Assembly: GCA_015680685.1 (NCBI GenBank)
Contig: MNCI01028283.1
Location: 42,894-106,893 of the forward strand
Direction: 5' to 3'
Length of the DNA: 64,000 nucleotides
DNA from: Gnetum montanum
Lineage: Eukaryota > Streptophyta > Gnetopsida > Gnetales > Gnetaceae
In this document: piece by piece, positions 12,425 to 21,849 of the stretch
How the letters are laid out: each line of letters starts with the position of its first letter
Position numbering within the stretch: the first letter of the stretch is position 1
Program-made: the position numbers and the translations under genes
Notes under the pieces: generated by a model
Seen by the model: only the letters and a program-made list of their open reading frames with translations
Database searches by the model: none
Told to the model about the DNA's origin: nothing

Positions 12425-12666
12425 AGTAAGTGTTTTTAGTTTGTTGATTTCATGCTAACATTTTTCTAGTTATGCAATTATTAAGATATTTTTGTTTTAG
12501 TCATCTAAGTGGTTGTATTTTGTTGTTTTAACTTTGCTATATTTTTGTTATAATTTTTTATACATGATGCACCTATGCTAAGGATAATGGGCATCCTTCA
12601 TTATGTTGCAAAGGTCACTCCATTAGCCAACATTATGATTATTAGTTTAAGACATATTAAAAGGAC

Positions 12667-12742
12667 TGATGAGTGGTGAGGTACCCCTACACTCAACCAT
12701 ACGAATNCGATATCGCGGCCCAGTGCAAGTCGCGTCTCATCA
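12667..12742. mobile_element. LTR insertion collapsed around an N; target duplication AGGAC
   Basis: The left end TGATGAGTGGTGAGGTACCC is the same terminus as the El-6 LTRs. The right end finishes GTCTCATCA. The 5 bp on both sides are identical, AGGAC (12,662-12,666 and 12,743-12,747). Only 39 bases before and 36 bases after a single N (12,706) remain, so almost the whole LTR or element is missing. The right fragment is rich in CpG (CGATATCGCGGCC) in a CpG-poor window, which suggests a young copy. The insertion splits a block of the + strand gene-like region. Confidence 0.75.
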
Positions 12743-12748
12743 AGGACC

Positions 12749-13060
12749 TTGATCCTCAAGTATAGTGAGGTGGAATCCTCACAAGATTGGCTATTGGATC
12801 AGGCACTTGATGCTATACATGTAAGGATTATTCATGTAGGCTTGTTTGACCTCTTCATGGCCCTAAGCCCGATCGTTCCTATTTTAGAGATGTTGAACAT
12901 CATTGACTCCTTTACCCAAGGAGTCAATATGTTGGTCACCCATGTTCATGGTGTGACTATTGTTTTGGACATTACTACATCCACCTTCAGTGAGCTCTTT
13001 GGAGTTCCAAATGATGGCATGCTAGTTATCACCAAACTAAGGAGGGAGTTGGACCATTGA
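12749..13060 (+). pseudogene. Open block of the antisense gene, plant-transposon-protein-like
   Basis: 103 codons are open on the + strand. The text HVGLFDLFMALSPIVPI, then HGVTIVLDITTSTFSELFGV, follows the general pattern of the N-terminal domain of ORFs found beside plant Ty3 elements: an aromatic-rich helix, then a V.G..I.L....IS.LLG pattern. This is a by-eye resemblance, not a confirmed family. The first Met at 12,749 is probably internal: the frame is cut just upstream by the collapsed LTR insertion and joins across the AGGAC duplication. Confidence 0.45.
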
Positions 13061-14489
13061 GAGAAAGTAGAAGAGTGGCTAAATGCTCATCATGGTAGTA
13101 AGGGATACTCTCTAAAATAGATTAAGTCACTATTAATTAGAGAGATGTATCCCTTGTTTTAATCCCAGGAATTTCCTAAGTGGTTATCATAAGGAAAGAT
13201 CTTGAGCATGGAGTAAGCTTGGTCCATGAAGTAGGTATTCACTGAGGATGCTCGATTTAACTAGGCTACACACTTAGTTTTTGGTTTATAGTGGTTGATC
13301 CAAAAGCTTCACAATAACCTCACCATGAAGTGCCATGTGCACTTTGCACTTTTTGTAGCTAATTTATGAAGGTTTACCGAGTTCCTAGTGGTGAGGAAGG
13401 GTGGATTATGATAGCCAAGATCCATCCCAACTCACCAAACCTTGGGTGAAGCTCCTTGCTCCAACCACGCTAGCCTAGGACCCACTAGAAGATGTGGGTG
13501 AATCACTGTCTATCACTACCAATAGGATTAGTGGTAGGCATTGTGTACCCCCTGACCTTGTGGGAACATAACCTCTTACAATACCAACTAGCATCAAGAA
13601 GGCTCAAAAGTTACATGCAGAGGCTAAGAGGATAGCTAAGGCCAAGCTTAAGAGGTTCTTATTGGATGAGACAACACTAGTGATCAAGGAGCCATTGCTG
13701 AAGAAATTAATCATCAAGCTTAGAGGGATGTAGCATAATGTTAGAGGTATGCTCTTGTTAATTTATTATTTTCTTCTTAAGTTATTTTTCATTGGTCATG
13801 GTTTTAAGTTGATGTAGTTGATTGATGGTCTTGCAACATGTGTGTAGTTAGTTTAAGTTTTATGGTTAGTTCCTTGTTAGGTAAGAAACAAGAACAAGAG
13901 GTCCTAGCAGTAGCAATAGTGGATGAAGAAGAGCAAAGGCATCAAGAGGAGGAAGAGCATCAACATCAAAAAGATGAAATACTAAGGCATTATAAGGATG
14001 AGGTGTTATAGTAGGAGGAGGATGGAGGTTGCCCCACCCCCCTCCATAGATTACTTCAATGCCTTGTTCGAGGATCCATAGCTAGGCGAACCCCCTATTG
14101 TTATATTAGAGGACCTTCCGAGTACTTATGATTTTTCTTGGTTTTAAGTGTTGTACATGTTGTCTTTTGTTGTTTCATACTTTTCTTTGGTTATAGTTTT
14201 TGATTGCTTACTATATTTGTTGTAGCCTAAGAATCGTAGGCAGAAGCTTCTACTCCTACCTTCCAGATGCAACCATGGGTGGATATCCCTAATAAACTTG
14301 AATTCATGTGGGGCATAGCTAAGCATATGATCAGCTGGTTGTAGTAAATAGCTCGTGACATTGGTAATAATTCTAACCTATTTTTCCTTTATTATTTTTT
14401 ATGTTTTATACAATTTTCTTATGGTTATGAAGTTTATTATCTTTTGATTAAATCCTTATTTTTTAGATATTAAATCATGCTATTTTTTG

Positions 14490-15244
14490 GGTTTTGTTTT
14501 ATTTTGGTTACAATGCCTAAACTAAGATGGGATCTTGACAAACTAGTGGAGGTTGTTGCATTGCCTTCTTTACCTCTCAATGTAGTGAATGTTCCATTAA
14601 AGTTGTACAAGGCTGCCACTAGATGTGCACTCTCATGTGCTAAGCCTTTGTGGGAATGTAGATGCTCCAACGAGTTCCTATGTGAACAAGTTATATTTTT
14701 GAGGAAGGAAAACACATAGTTGAAGGAGGAGTTAAAGGATATCAAAGATCACAAGGATTTTATGGAGGCCTAAGTGATTAATAAGGACTCATTGAACATG
14801 AAGGAGATATAGTGGGCCTATTATAGGAATGCAATCAATGGCAAGGTTGCCCTTGCCAGAGAGGTGGCAAAACAAAAGCTTTAGATTAACCTCATAAATT
14901 GCAATATTGGTGAGTGGAAGGATTAGTATGCTTGGGTCCTTGAGTGGGGTCATACGCAAAAGGATCATAATAGAATGTACAAGGCCAAGTAAGATGCCTA
15001 CCTCAAGTGGCTACAAGAGGAGTCCATAGAGTGGTGGTGACTAGAGTTGTTCATGATGGGCATTAACACAAAGGAGACTTATAGGATGTTTGTGAAGAGT
15101 GTGGTTGTAGTCACCTCCCCCACTCATCAGATGAGTACTGTCTCAAGGGAGGTAACTACCACCACATTTTTTTGCATGAGCCACCTACATGAAGCAATGT
15201 TGACAAGACTAATATCCTCATGGATATTAATCCTCGGGACATAG
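14490..15244 (+). pseudogene. Coiled-coil-like block of the antisense gene
   Basis: The frame starts in LRWDLDKLVEVVALPSLPLN and continues with CSNEFLCEQVIFLRKENT, a TAG, then LKEELKDIKDHKDFMEA. Several more TAG stops lie at Gln-like positions, and the block ends near 15,244. The Leu/Lys/Glu spacing suggests a coiled coil. The coil in the extra ORF of El-7 occupies the same relative place, before a Pro/Ser-rich tail. No enzyme motif is visible. Confidence 0.4.
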
Positions 15245-15529
15245 ACTGGGCTAACATGTTTGAAGATCAACTTTTCCACCATCTAGAGGTTGGTCTTTAG
15301 AACTTTCCTATGGAACATGTAGCCCTTGAAACATCTTAGCTTTTCTTGTTTCTATCATGTTTTAGGTTATTATTTTTATTTTTGTTAATGTTTGCTAGTT
15401 ACTATTCAGTTTTGTGTTGTCATATTATAGGCACTAGAAGACATCGGTGGCCCTAGTAGTGAGGGTGGAGATGACCCTACACCTCCTTCTCTTGATGCTC
15501 CTAGTTCCCTTAGTTGCCTCTTATTATGA

Positions 15530-16290
15530 TTGTTGTAGTTTTAGCTATTTTACTCTTCATTGATTTAAATTTAATTTTGATGTTGATGCATGGATGGTGT
15601 TAGCCAAAAGAGTTTGTTTTATTGTTTGGAAATTTTTGCCACATTATATGGCCATGGTTATGATAATATATATTTTTTTAATTTTAATTTTAATTTTAAC
15701 TTTTAATTCTAGTTATAATGATGTAGCATTATGATTTTATTCATGTTACAATTCTACATTGTAATTTGTACTTGAAGGCTACATTGGCTAAACTTGGTTG
15801 CTATGCAATAAAAGGTTAAAATGGCTATGTAATCAGGTTTTAGATTAAAGTGAAAATGAGTTATAGAGTTGTTTGCCAGTTTTAGGCCATGGTGGGCCAT
15901 GTGGTACTTGCTAGTTTAAGGCCATGGTGAGTCGTAGAGTACCTAAAAGAAAACATAATTTTTGGTTATTTTTATGTTTTAAATATTTTTATGGAGTTTT
16001 TAGTTTTAATAGTTTTTATAAAGTTTTTCTTGTGTGAAAAGGAGGAACAAATAAAGAAAAAGGGCTTTTGATGAATAATCATGCAATCAAAAATAAATCA
16101 TTGAAGCTATGTGTGAAAAAGGGTTAAAAATAAAGTAATTAAAAAGGCATAACTGGCAACAAAAGGATCTAAATTAACTAGTTATGGATACATATAGCTA
16201 TAGGGTTATGAGTGCATAGGGTAGGTGGAGGATTAGGAGCATATTTTACTTGTGCAAGTGTTTACTAATCTATGAGAGATTAGGAAATGT
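15530..16290. other. AT-rich spacer between antisense gene and Tat protease
   Basis: No coding similarity. It contains AATAAA at about 15,807, a possible poly(A) signal for the + strand gene, the phrase TTGCCAGTTTTAGG at 15,882 (also at 7,018), and the third copy of TGCTAGTTTAAGGCC at about 15,908. Confidence 0.35.
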
Positions 16291-17740
16291 ATATGATCTA
16301 TTTTGCACAAACTTATATTCTTTGTCTCCTTCACTAACAATGTTGAAGAGGAACTCTCCCCAGGGCACATCGATGAGTGCATCGTTGTTCATTTTGGCCT
16401 CTTCTACTTTATCACTCTTGATTTCATAGAAAATGGTAGGAGTTTATTCTTGAAACTTCACTTTGGATCCTTATTCTATATTTACATTTGAAATAGCTAA
16501 AGGAATTACATTATGACCATGGATAATTATTTCATCTCTCTCACAAGGCAGGTGGATTTCTTGGTGAATAGGTGAAGACAAAACTTGTAATTGGATTAGC
16601 CAAGGTCTTCCCAAGATGAGCTTGAATCATAGTAATTCTTATATCACCAAGAAATCTATCATTGTAGGGAATTGATGCCCCATTATAAAATCTAGAGAAA
16701 TGGAGCCTTTGACTACAACTTGTGATCTGTTAAAGGATTTAAGGATTGAAGTCATCATATGTTGCATTTGTTCTATTAGGTCCAAGAATTTAATGATGGT
16801 ATGAGATATGATATTAGTTGTTGCCCCATCATCTACATGTACCCTATGTACTTTGTATTGTCCAACTCATATCATTATAAAGAGAGGTGCCTTGGTTACC
16901 TCACCATTTTGATGGTTTGTCTTAATCTCGCTTTCACAAAACACTAGTGATGTTGACTTTGATTTCTTGGGTGAAGAGGGTAGCATGACTGCATGAATAG
17001 ACTCTTTATTAGTGGGAAAGTCCTTGCTAAGATGAATGGATATCAACATCTTAACCAATGCCTCACCATGGGTAGAAAAATTCATGATCAAGTCATAGAA
17101 GCTCAGAGTTGTGTTCTTTTGTTTGAGCAATTGCTTAACCTATTTCATCACATTAAAAAAATCTTTGTTATTAGTTGTTGATTTATTATTTTTAGCTTCC
17201 TTAATACAACCCAAAATATGAACTTCTTGTTTAGGTTATTTTTGTGGCCTAGCCTCTTTCTTTTCTTCTTGAGGTTTTGGTTTCTCCCATGGTTTACTTG
17301 TTGAAGCATCCTAGGTTGTGGAAGTCATGGGAACAAATTAAATGGAAGGGGGCTTTAAAGAGCCCACTTCCTTCTCTGACTTGGACTACTTATTAGTGTT
17401 GTTCTTGGCTTTTTGCATAACCTTCTTCCATTTTTTGGTTGGGGATTTCTTATTATCTCTAGTTGGTTGCAAGGAGGAAGATGTTGCATTGGCCGTCACG
17501 GGGGGTTGTTGCTCTATTGTTGGGGCATGTTGTGTTGTAGAGGGTTGGGAACCTTAATGACAAAAGGCTCCTTAGGGAGCATTCACAATGGTACCCTTAC
17601 AACAAAAGGGAATCTTGTGTTAGTAGAAGTTGAAGAGTCCCTTTCATTGTGAGGGAGTACCTAAATCACTAATGATTCCCTAATAGGCATCCAATTATCA
17701 TCAACATTGAATGTCGATATAATGTATGAACTATTGTTGG
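16291..17740 (-). pseudogene. Tat-like aspartic protease and gag C-terminal region (El-2)
   Basis: The protease would cut the Gag-Pol polyprotein. On the minus strand a frame runs from about 17,130 (LKQKNTTLSFYDLIMNFSTH) through EVTKAPLFIMI to the active-site region HVDDGATTNIISHTI (about 16,800-16,840), in place of the usual D-S/T-G-A. It continues to about 16,290 with IHLPCERDEIIIHGHNVIPL and WGELLFNIVSEGDKEYKF. The second residue of the triad is Asp rather than Ser/Thr. Upstream, 17,130-17,740 is a Lys/Pro-rich linker with many stops. RT would be expected just downstream (left), but the antisense gene and tandem array intervene, and RT resumes only at 6.48 kb. Confidence 0.6.
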
Positions 17741-17741
17741 N

Positions 17742-17809
17742 TACCATTGTATTAACTTAGCCTCTCCCCTTAGTACCCCAACCAATAACAAGATCATAGG
17801 CATCATAGC
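17742..17809 (+). repeat. 68-bp perfect inverted repeat, left arm
   Basis: Exact reverse complement of 18,600-18,667; begins directly after the N at 17,741. Confidence 0.9.
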
Positions 17810-18598
17810 TCATGTTTCAATCCTTCATCCAAATCCCACAACTAATAGGGGTATCCCAAAGATTGGATTAACCTTTGTAGATGATCTAGGACTTGATTAA
17901 AGAATTAAGAAAACCTAAAGTCTCGATGTCCTAGACCTGTGAAGATAATGGACTTCTAACAAGATGGTCTCATCTTTTTTGTGGTCCCACTACTAACTCT
18001 TCCTCTTGATTTCCTTATTTCATAGCTTACCAAGTACAAAAATGAAGGTGATTTGAATGCTCATCTAATTACCTTCTACTTTGAGTGCTTACTACTGTAA
18101 GCATGGTTGCATACAATTATGTGAATCATTCCTGTGTCTTTGGGGGGTGGGGGAAGCCCTCAATTGGTACTATGCCTTGACAAGAGGATTCTTATCCTCT
18201 TTGGATGAAATAATTTTGCAATTCATTAACCATTTCAAGTATAACTTGAAATCTGATACCACACTTGACCAACTGATGAAGGTCAAGCAAGGATCCCTTA
18301 AGCTAGAGATGATAGCTAAAACAAATGTGTTAGCTATTTTCAAGGGGATGATTAACAACTTCATAAAGTTGAAATTATATTATCTTAATCCACAGTCTCT
18401 TAGTTAAGCCTTTTTCTAGACTAAGAACATAAATGATGCCATAGAGGCTAGCCACGATATTTCCAACATGGCATATAAAAATCAACATGCACATAAAGAC
18501 AAAGAGAGGGGTAGGTAACATAATGTAGCAATAGCAACTATGACTAAGAACCAACTAGCTAAGGGTCAAAGACTAACCAAACCAAGGTCCCTAGTGCC
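17742..18598 (+). pseudogene. Ty3/gypsy gag core on a segment probably inverted in the assembly
   Basis: The open frame 18,081-18,407 has the retrotransposon gag pattern GEALNWYYALTRGFLSSLDE, ILQFINHFKYNL, then DTTLDQLMKVKQGSLK. Downstream it reads DAIEASHDISNMAYKNQHAH and a basic stretch. Here gag is on the + strand, while the protease it should precede (16.3-17.1 kb) is on the minus strand. Both ends of this segment are marked by a single N, and its left 68 bp are the exact reverse complement of the first 68 bp of the next segment (18,600-18,667). Flipping 17,742-18,598 puts gag on the minus strand, upstream of protease, and creates a perfect 68-bp overlap. Confidence 0.65.
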
Positions 18599-18599
18599 N

Positions 18600-18667
18600 G
18601 CTATGATGCCTATGATCTTGTTATTGGTTGGGGTACTAAGGGGAGAGGCTAAGTTAATACAATGGTA
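18600..18667 (-). repeat. 68-bp perfect inverted repeat, right arm
   Basis: Exact reverse complement of 17,742-17,809; begins directly after the N at 18,599. A perfect match in a window where copies usually differ by 10% or more fits an overlap between two assembly pieces better than an old duplication. Confidence 0.9.
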
Positions 18668-21156
18668 TGTGGGCTTAAAAAAGAAAATGATGTTTCTGTC
18701 AATATCTAGGGCATAAATAGGACAATGGGGGTGTATGATCCTTGGGTCACTTGGGATCCCAATGTGAACCCCATCTGGATGGTAGGGGGATTAGTGGTGG
18801 TAACAACCACCAATGATGGCTACACAGACCAAGGTTGTGTAGCAAATAATATGGAAAAGTAAGAGGTCATGGACTATGGTACCAATTGTGTTTGGTGAGC
18901 AACTATGATGGGAGTAGGACAAAACATGGTTGGCTAAGGTGGGGACAAAGGTGGTGGGACATGTCTAGTGGAATGGAAAATGGGGTAGAGGTAGGCATTG
19001 TGGTCTTGGGGGTTACTTGTTGGAAGAGCCCCCCTAAAAGGTTCTCATGTTTAGATTCTACCCTAAATTTGTCCTTTTCCTTTGGCTACCCATTAGAAGT
19101 AGCCTTTGCCTCTTCTTCATCCATCTTAATTAGTTGAGATAGGCTGCACATGTAAGTATCAGTAAGAGGCATTTATTCATATGGAGATGGAATATATTCT
19201 TTTCTATTGTGATGGATGAGCTCTTATTCCATTTTCACTTCTATTTTTGCTTCTACTTCCATTCGTAAAACTAGCATTCCATCTTGGATCTTGGCAACAA
19301 ATGTAGTTAGAATGATCCTCATTTATCATTAAGAACTAAGGACTTTTCCTCTGTAGTCACAAGGATTGCCTACATTCAATAATAGTAGGGTGTTTGGGAT
19401 CATAGATCATCATAGCCTATTGGCTAGATATGTCATCAGTGAAGTTAAAAGGTAATTTGGTTGATTGTTGGAATGACATGTTGAAAATTGAGTTTTTGAT
19501 TTTTTACTATTTTTTGGTAAAAACATAGTAAGTAGGATAATCTATTAACATAGTTAACCCAAAAATAGAAAGAAAATAGAAAATAGCTACTAAGTGGTGA
19601 AAATGGAAAAAAGAAAAAGTGGTTTATCTACTGGATGGAAATGAGTGTCATAGTAGGAACCAGCATCATAGTAGGAATGGGTATTGTAGTAGATGGGAAA
19701 TTTATAGAAAAACCCACCTCTATTATTGATACTACACCAAGGCTTTTGGAAGAGGGCTTGAAAGCCAACATTAATTTATGGAATGATGGAAGGATAGAAA
19801 CATAGTAGGCTTGGCATTGAAAAAAAATGGCTAAAATGTGTTTATGGCCAAGAATTTGGATGGAGGCCCTCCTTCTAGCACTAGAAAAATGTTGGTGTTG
19901 GAAATTTTAGTTGTTGGAATTAAAACTAAAAGATCCAAGAGCTGGAATAGTTTTAACCCTAAATCCCAAGGGCATTCAAAAAATGGGATTCAAGATGTCG
20001 TAGATGGTCTTGTGATTACTCAAGGACTTATGGAATGTAAATAGAAATGACAAGTAGAAATGTAAACATAAACATAGATGAAATCAAAAATGAAGATGAA
20101 AAAAAAAAACACAAATGTAAATGGAAATGAAGTTGTAGGTACAAATCCAAAAATGAAAACAAGTGCAATATGGAAACATGAACTAAAACTTGTACAACAT
20201 GAATAATAACTTTATAAAAAAATAAAGAAAAAGGTTCATGAAGTACAAATTTTGTGCTAAAGACACTAAAAGTTATTAGCAAGAGCTTGAAGTCCATTGG
20301 AGAATGTAGGCTATGTTCTATTGTAACTCTATGATCCAGTTTCTTCCCATCACTAGTTTCTAGAAACTTTTCATCAGTTTCCACCAAGATTTGCAACGTG
20401 GTCATGGAAATGAATTTTCACTTTTTGATGCAATGAAAACTATGTGGGAGCCTTTGTGCCCTGCTTGGTGCTAGTTTCTATAACCAAAGAGTGGAAGTAA
20501 GGCTACAAATTGGTTTTGTGGGTTGTGAAAATGCCAGAATTGCTATTACAGGTGTAATGTTCAAAAATACCAAAGTGCTGGGAATGCAAAAGTGTTGGAA
20601 CCTAAAAATGGTGTTAATGTTGGATATTTATAGAATTGGTGTGGCTATTTTTGGGCTTATACACCACTACCATGATTCTTGACAGATTGTTTTCAGCATG
20701 TAGATTGCAATGATAATCTACTTTCAGCATAGTTACCGTTTATAGTAAGGCTAGTATGGAGTATATCCAAAAAACCCATCCATTTACTATAAATAGTAAA
20801 TGGACATTTGTGAGTATGTTCGCATCTTCCTTACTATGATAGCATTGGTAGACTACACTAAGGTTTTTGAAAAGTGGGAAAAGTGATGGAAAATATGTAA
20901 AAAGTTGGAATCTACATAAATGGTGGAATCCATTACAAAGTGTCATGCCTGGTGGAGAATGATGTCTATGTTGGCCATTGTTAACTTGGGATGACTACAC
21001 TAGCTATTTTTGGAAAAAGAAATGGAAATCCCAATAATCGCAACATTGCACTTCTATTTGGGTCTTGGTGATAACTATTCTAGCTACTGTAGCATCACTG
21101 TCTACTATAGCTATTATGTCTACTAAAAATGGCTCCAGCATAGTTGGGGCTATACT
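18668..21156. other. Leader / gag N-terminal region of El-2, mostly unassigned
   Basis: Expected to hold the start of gag and the leader on the minus strand. Only weak coding stretches are seen, for example AKIQDGMLVLRMEVEAKIEV near 19,250-19,310. A minus-strand open frame of 125 codons at 20,028-20,405 starts MTTLQILVETDEKFLETSDG but turns into a low-complexity Phe/Leu/His run, so its reality is doubtful. Between 19,640 and 21,150 the words catagtagg, actacact and agcatagtt recur, the vocabulary of the 7-10 kb array. An A-rich run lies at about 20,098-20,110. Confidence 0.35.
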
Positions 21157-21411
21157 TGTACAAAAACCCATAAAAATGCCAATTCTAGCCATTCCCAAGG
21201 TAGTTTTGACCTTAATAAGCCCATATATAGACATGAGGTACCTTTTTCTACTTGGGAAGTGAGGCAATAACAACTTTTGAAGTATTTTTGACCTTAGAAA
21301 GTTGAGGTATGCAAGATTGTAGCTTACAAACTACATATCTCACATTTATAATGAATCCTTGCCTCAAATTGGAAAATGAAGGTTGCAACATGAATTTTTG
21401 GTGGTGTTTCA
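21157..21411. repeat. 256-bp direct repeat, right copy
   Basis: Starts TGTACAAAAACCC and ends GTGGTGTTTCA. Homology between El-3 and El-7 (52.15 kb onward) begins exactly at the next base, so 21,411/21,412 is a genuine insertion edge. A TATATAG lies about 70 bp inside on the + strand. Confidence 0.7.
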
Positions 21412-21849
21412 ACACCCATTCCATCTATTTTATATGGATTTTGCATCAAAGGACCATGAGGGATCCTTCACATTAAAAACTAAAAGTAACATGCTATATT
21501 GTTACCCAATGAATTTGGAAATGACTAAGTAGGAATGGAAAATGGTGTGACCTTAAGGAGATTTGATATGTTCTTTTCTCAACTTCCTTCTTAAGCATAT
21601 GATTCCTCATTAGTATACCATCACTCCTATTGTTAGCCATAAAAGGAGGCATATCTTTGCAAGGTGTGGTTCCTGTCTTAAAAAAATAAAAACAACAACA
21701 ATAATAGGAATTCAAATAACACCCCTTAGAAAAATTCATAGGCTACAAGCACTAGTTATGGGGCTCAAAAGATATGTTACCTATGCTTGAGGACACCCTA
21801 TAACTAAGGTTCTACCTCTTCCTTCTTTTCTTGGAGTGATGGTTGTCCT

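Larger units (their letters stand above)
10187..15529 (+). pseudogene. Gene-like multi-exon region antisense to El-2; plant retroelement extra ORF
   Basis: Coding-like blocks, all on the + strand, are separated by T-rich intron-like gaps. The first block starts at 10,187 (MVKKIASTRNLALEEVD) and may end at TTAG/GT near 10,308. Further blocks lie at about 11,755-12,059, 12,149-12,424, 12,749-13,060, 13,560-14,000 (Glu/His/Gln-rich), 14,490-15,240 (coiled-coil-like) and 15,431-15,529. The last block follows TATTATAG, is open for 32 codons and ends SLSCLLL with TGA. A possible poly(A) signal AATAAA lies at about 15,807. The layout (basic N-terminus, charged coil, Pro/Ser tail) resembles the extra ORFs of El-3 and El-7. 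Function unknown. Stops inside several blocks, and one intron whose phase does not fit, argue against an active gene. Confidence 0.5.
1724..21411 (-). mobile_element. El-2: Tat-type Ty3/gypsy composite bounded by a 256-bp direct repeat
   Basis: The interval carries minus-strand gag and protease (16.3-19 kb) and RT, RNase H, second RNase H and integrase (3.0-6.5 kb). The two RNase H domains and the RT text (LLSFMDGFSRYNQI) point to the Tat/Ogre lineage of Ty3/gypsy. The block between protease and RT holds a palindromic tandem array and a + strand gene-like region. The 256-bp repeats at 1,724-1,979 and 21,157-21,411 may be its terminal repeats: the right one ends in CA exactly where homology to El-3 begins. 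No PBS next to either repeat and no clear target duplication was found, so one composite element, rather than several overlapping ones, is inferred. Three Ns inside mean the order may also be affected by assembly. Confidence 0.5.

Noticed and set aside
12690-12742. GATATC and GCGGCC next to an N, resembling a cloning linker
   Set aside because: The fragment ends in the element terminus CATCA and is followed by the AGGAC target duplication, and GCGGCCGC-like words also occur in the El-6 LTR, so native LTR sequence is the simpler reading.
20028-20405. 125-codon minus-strand frame as a protein gene
   Set aside because: After about 40 residues it becomes a Phe/Leu/His run from A-rich sequence; no homologous motif.
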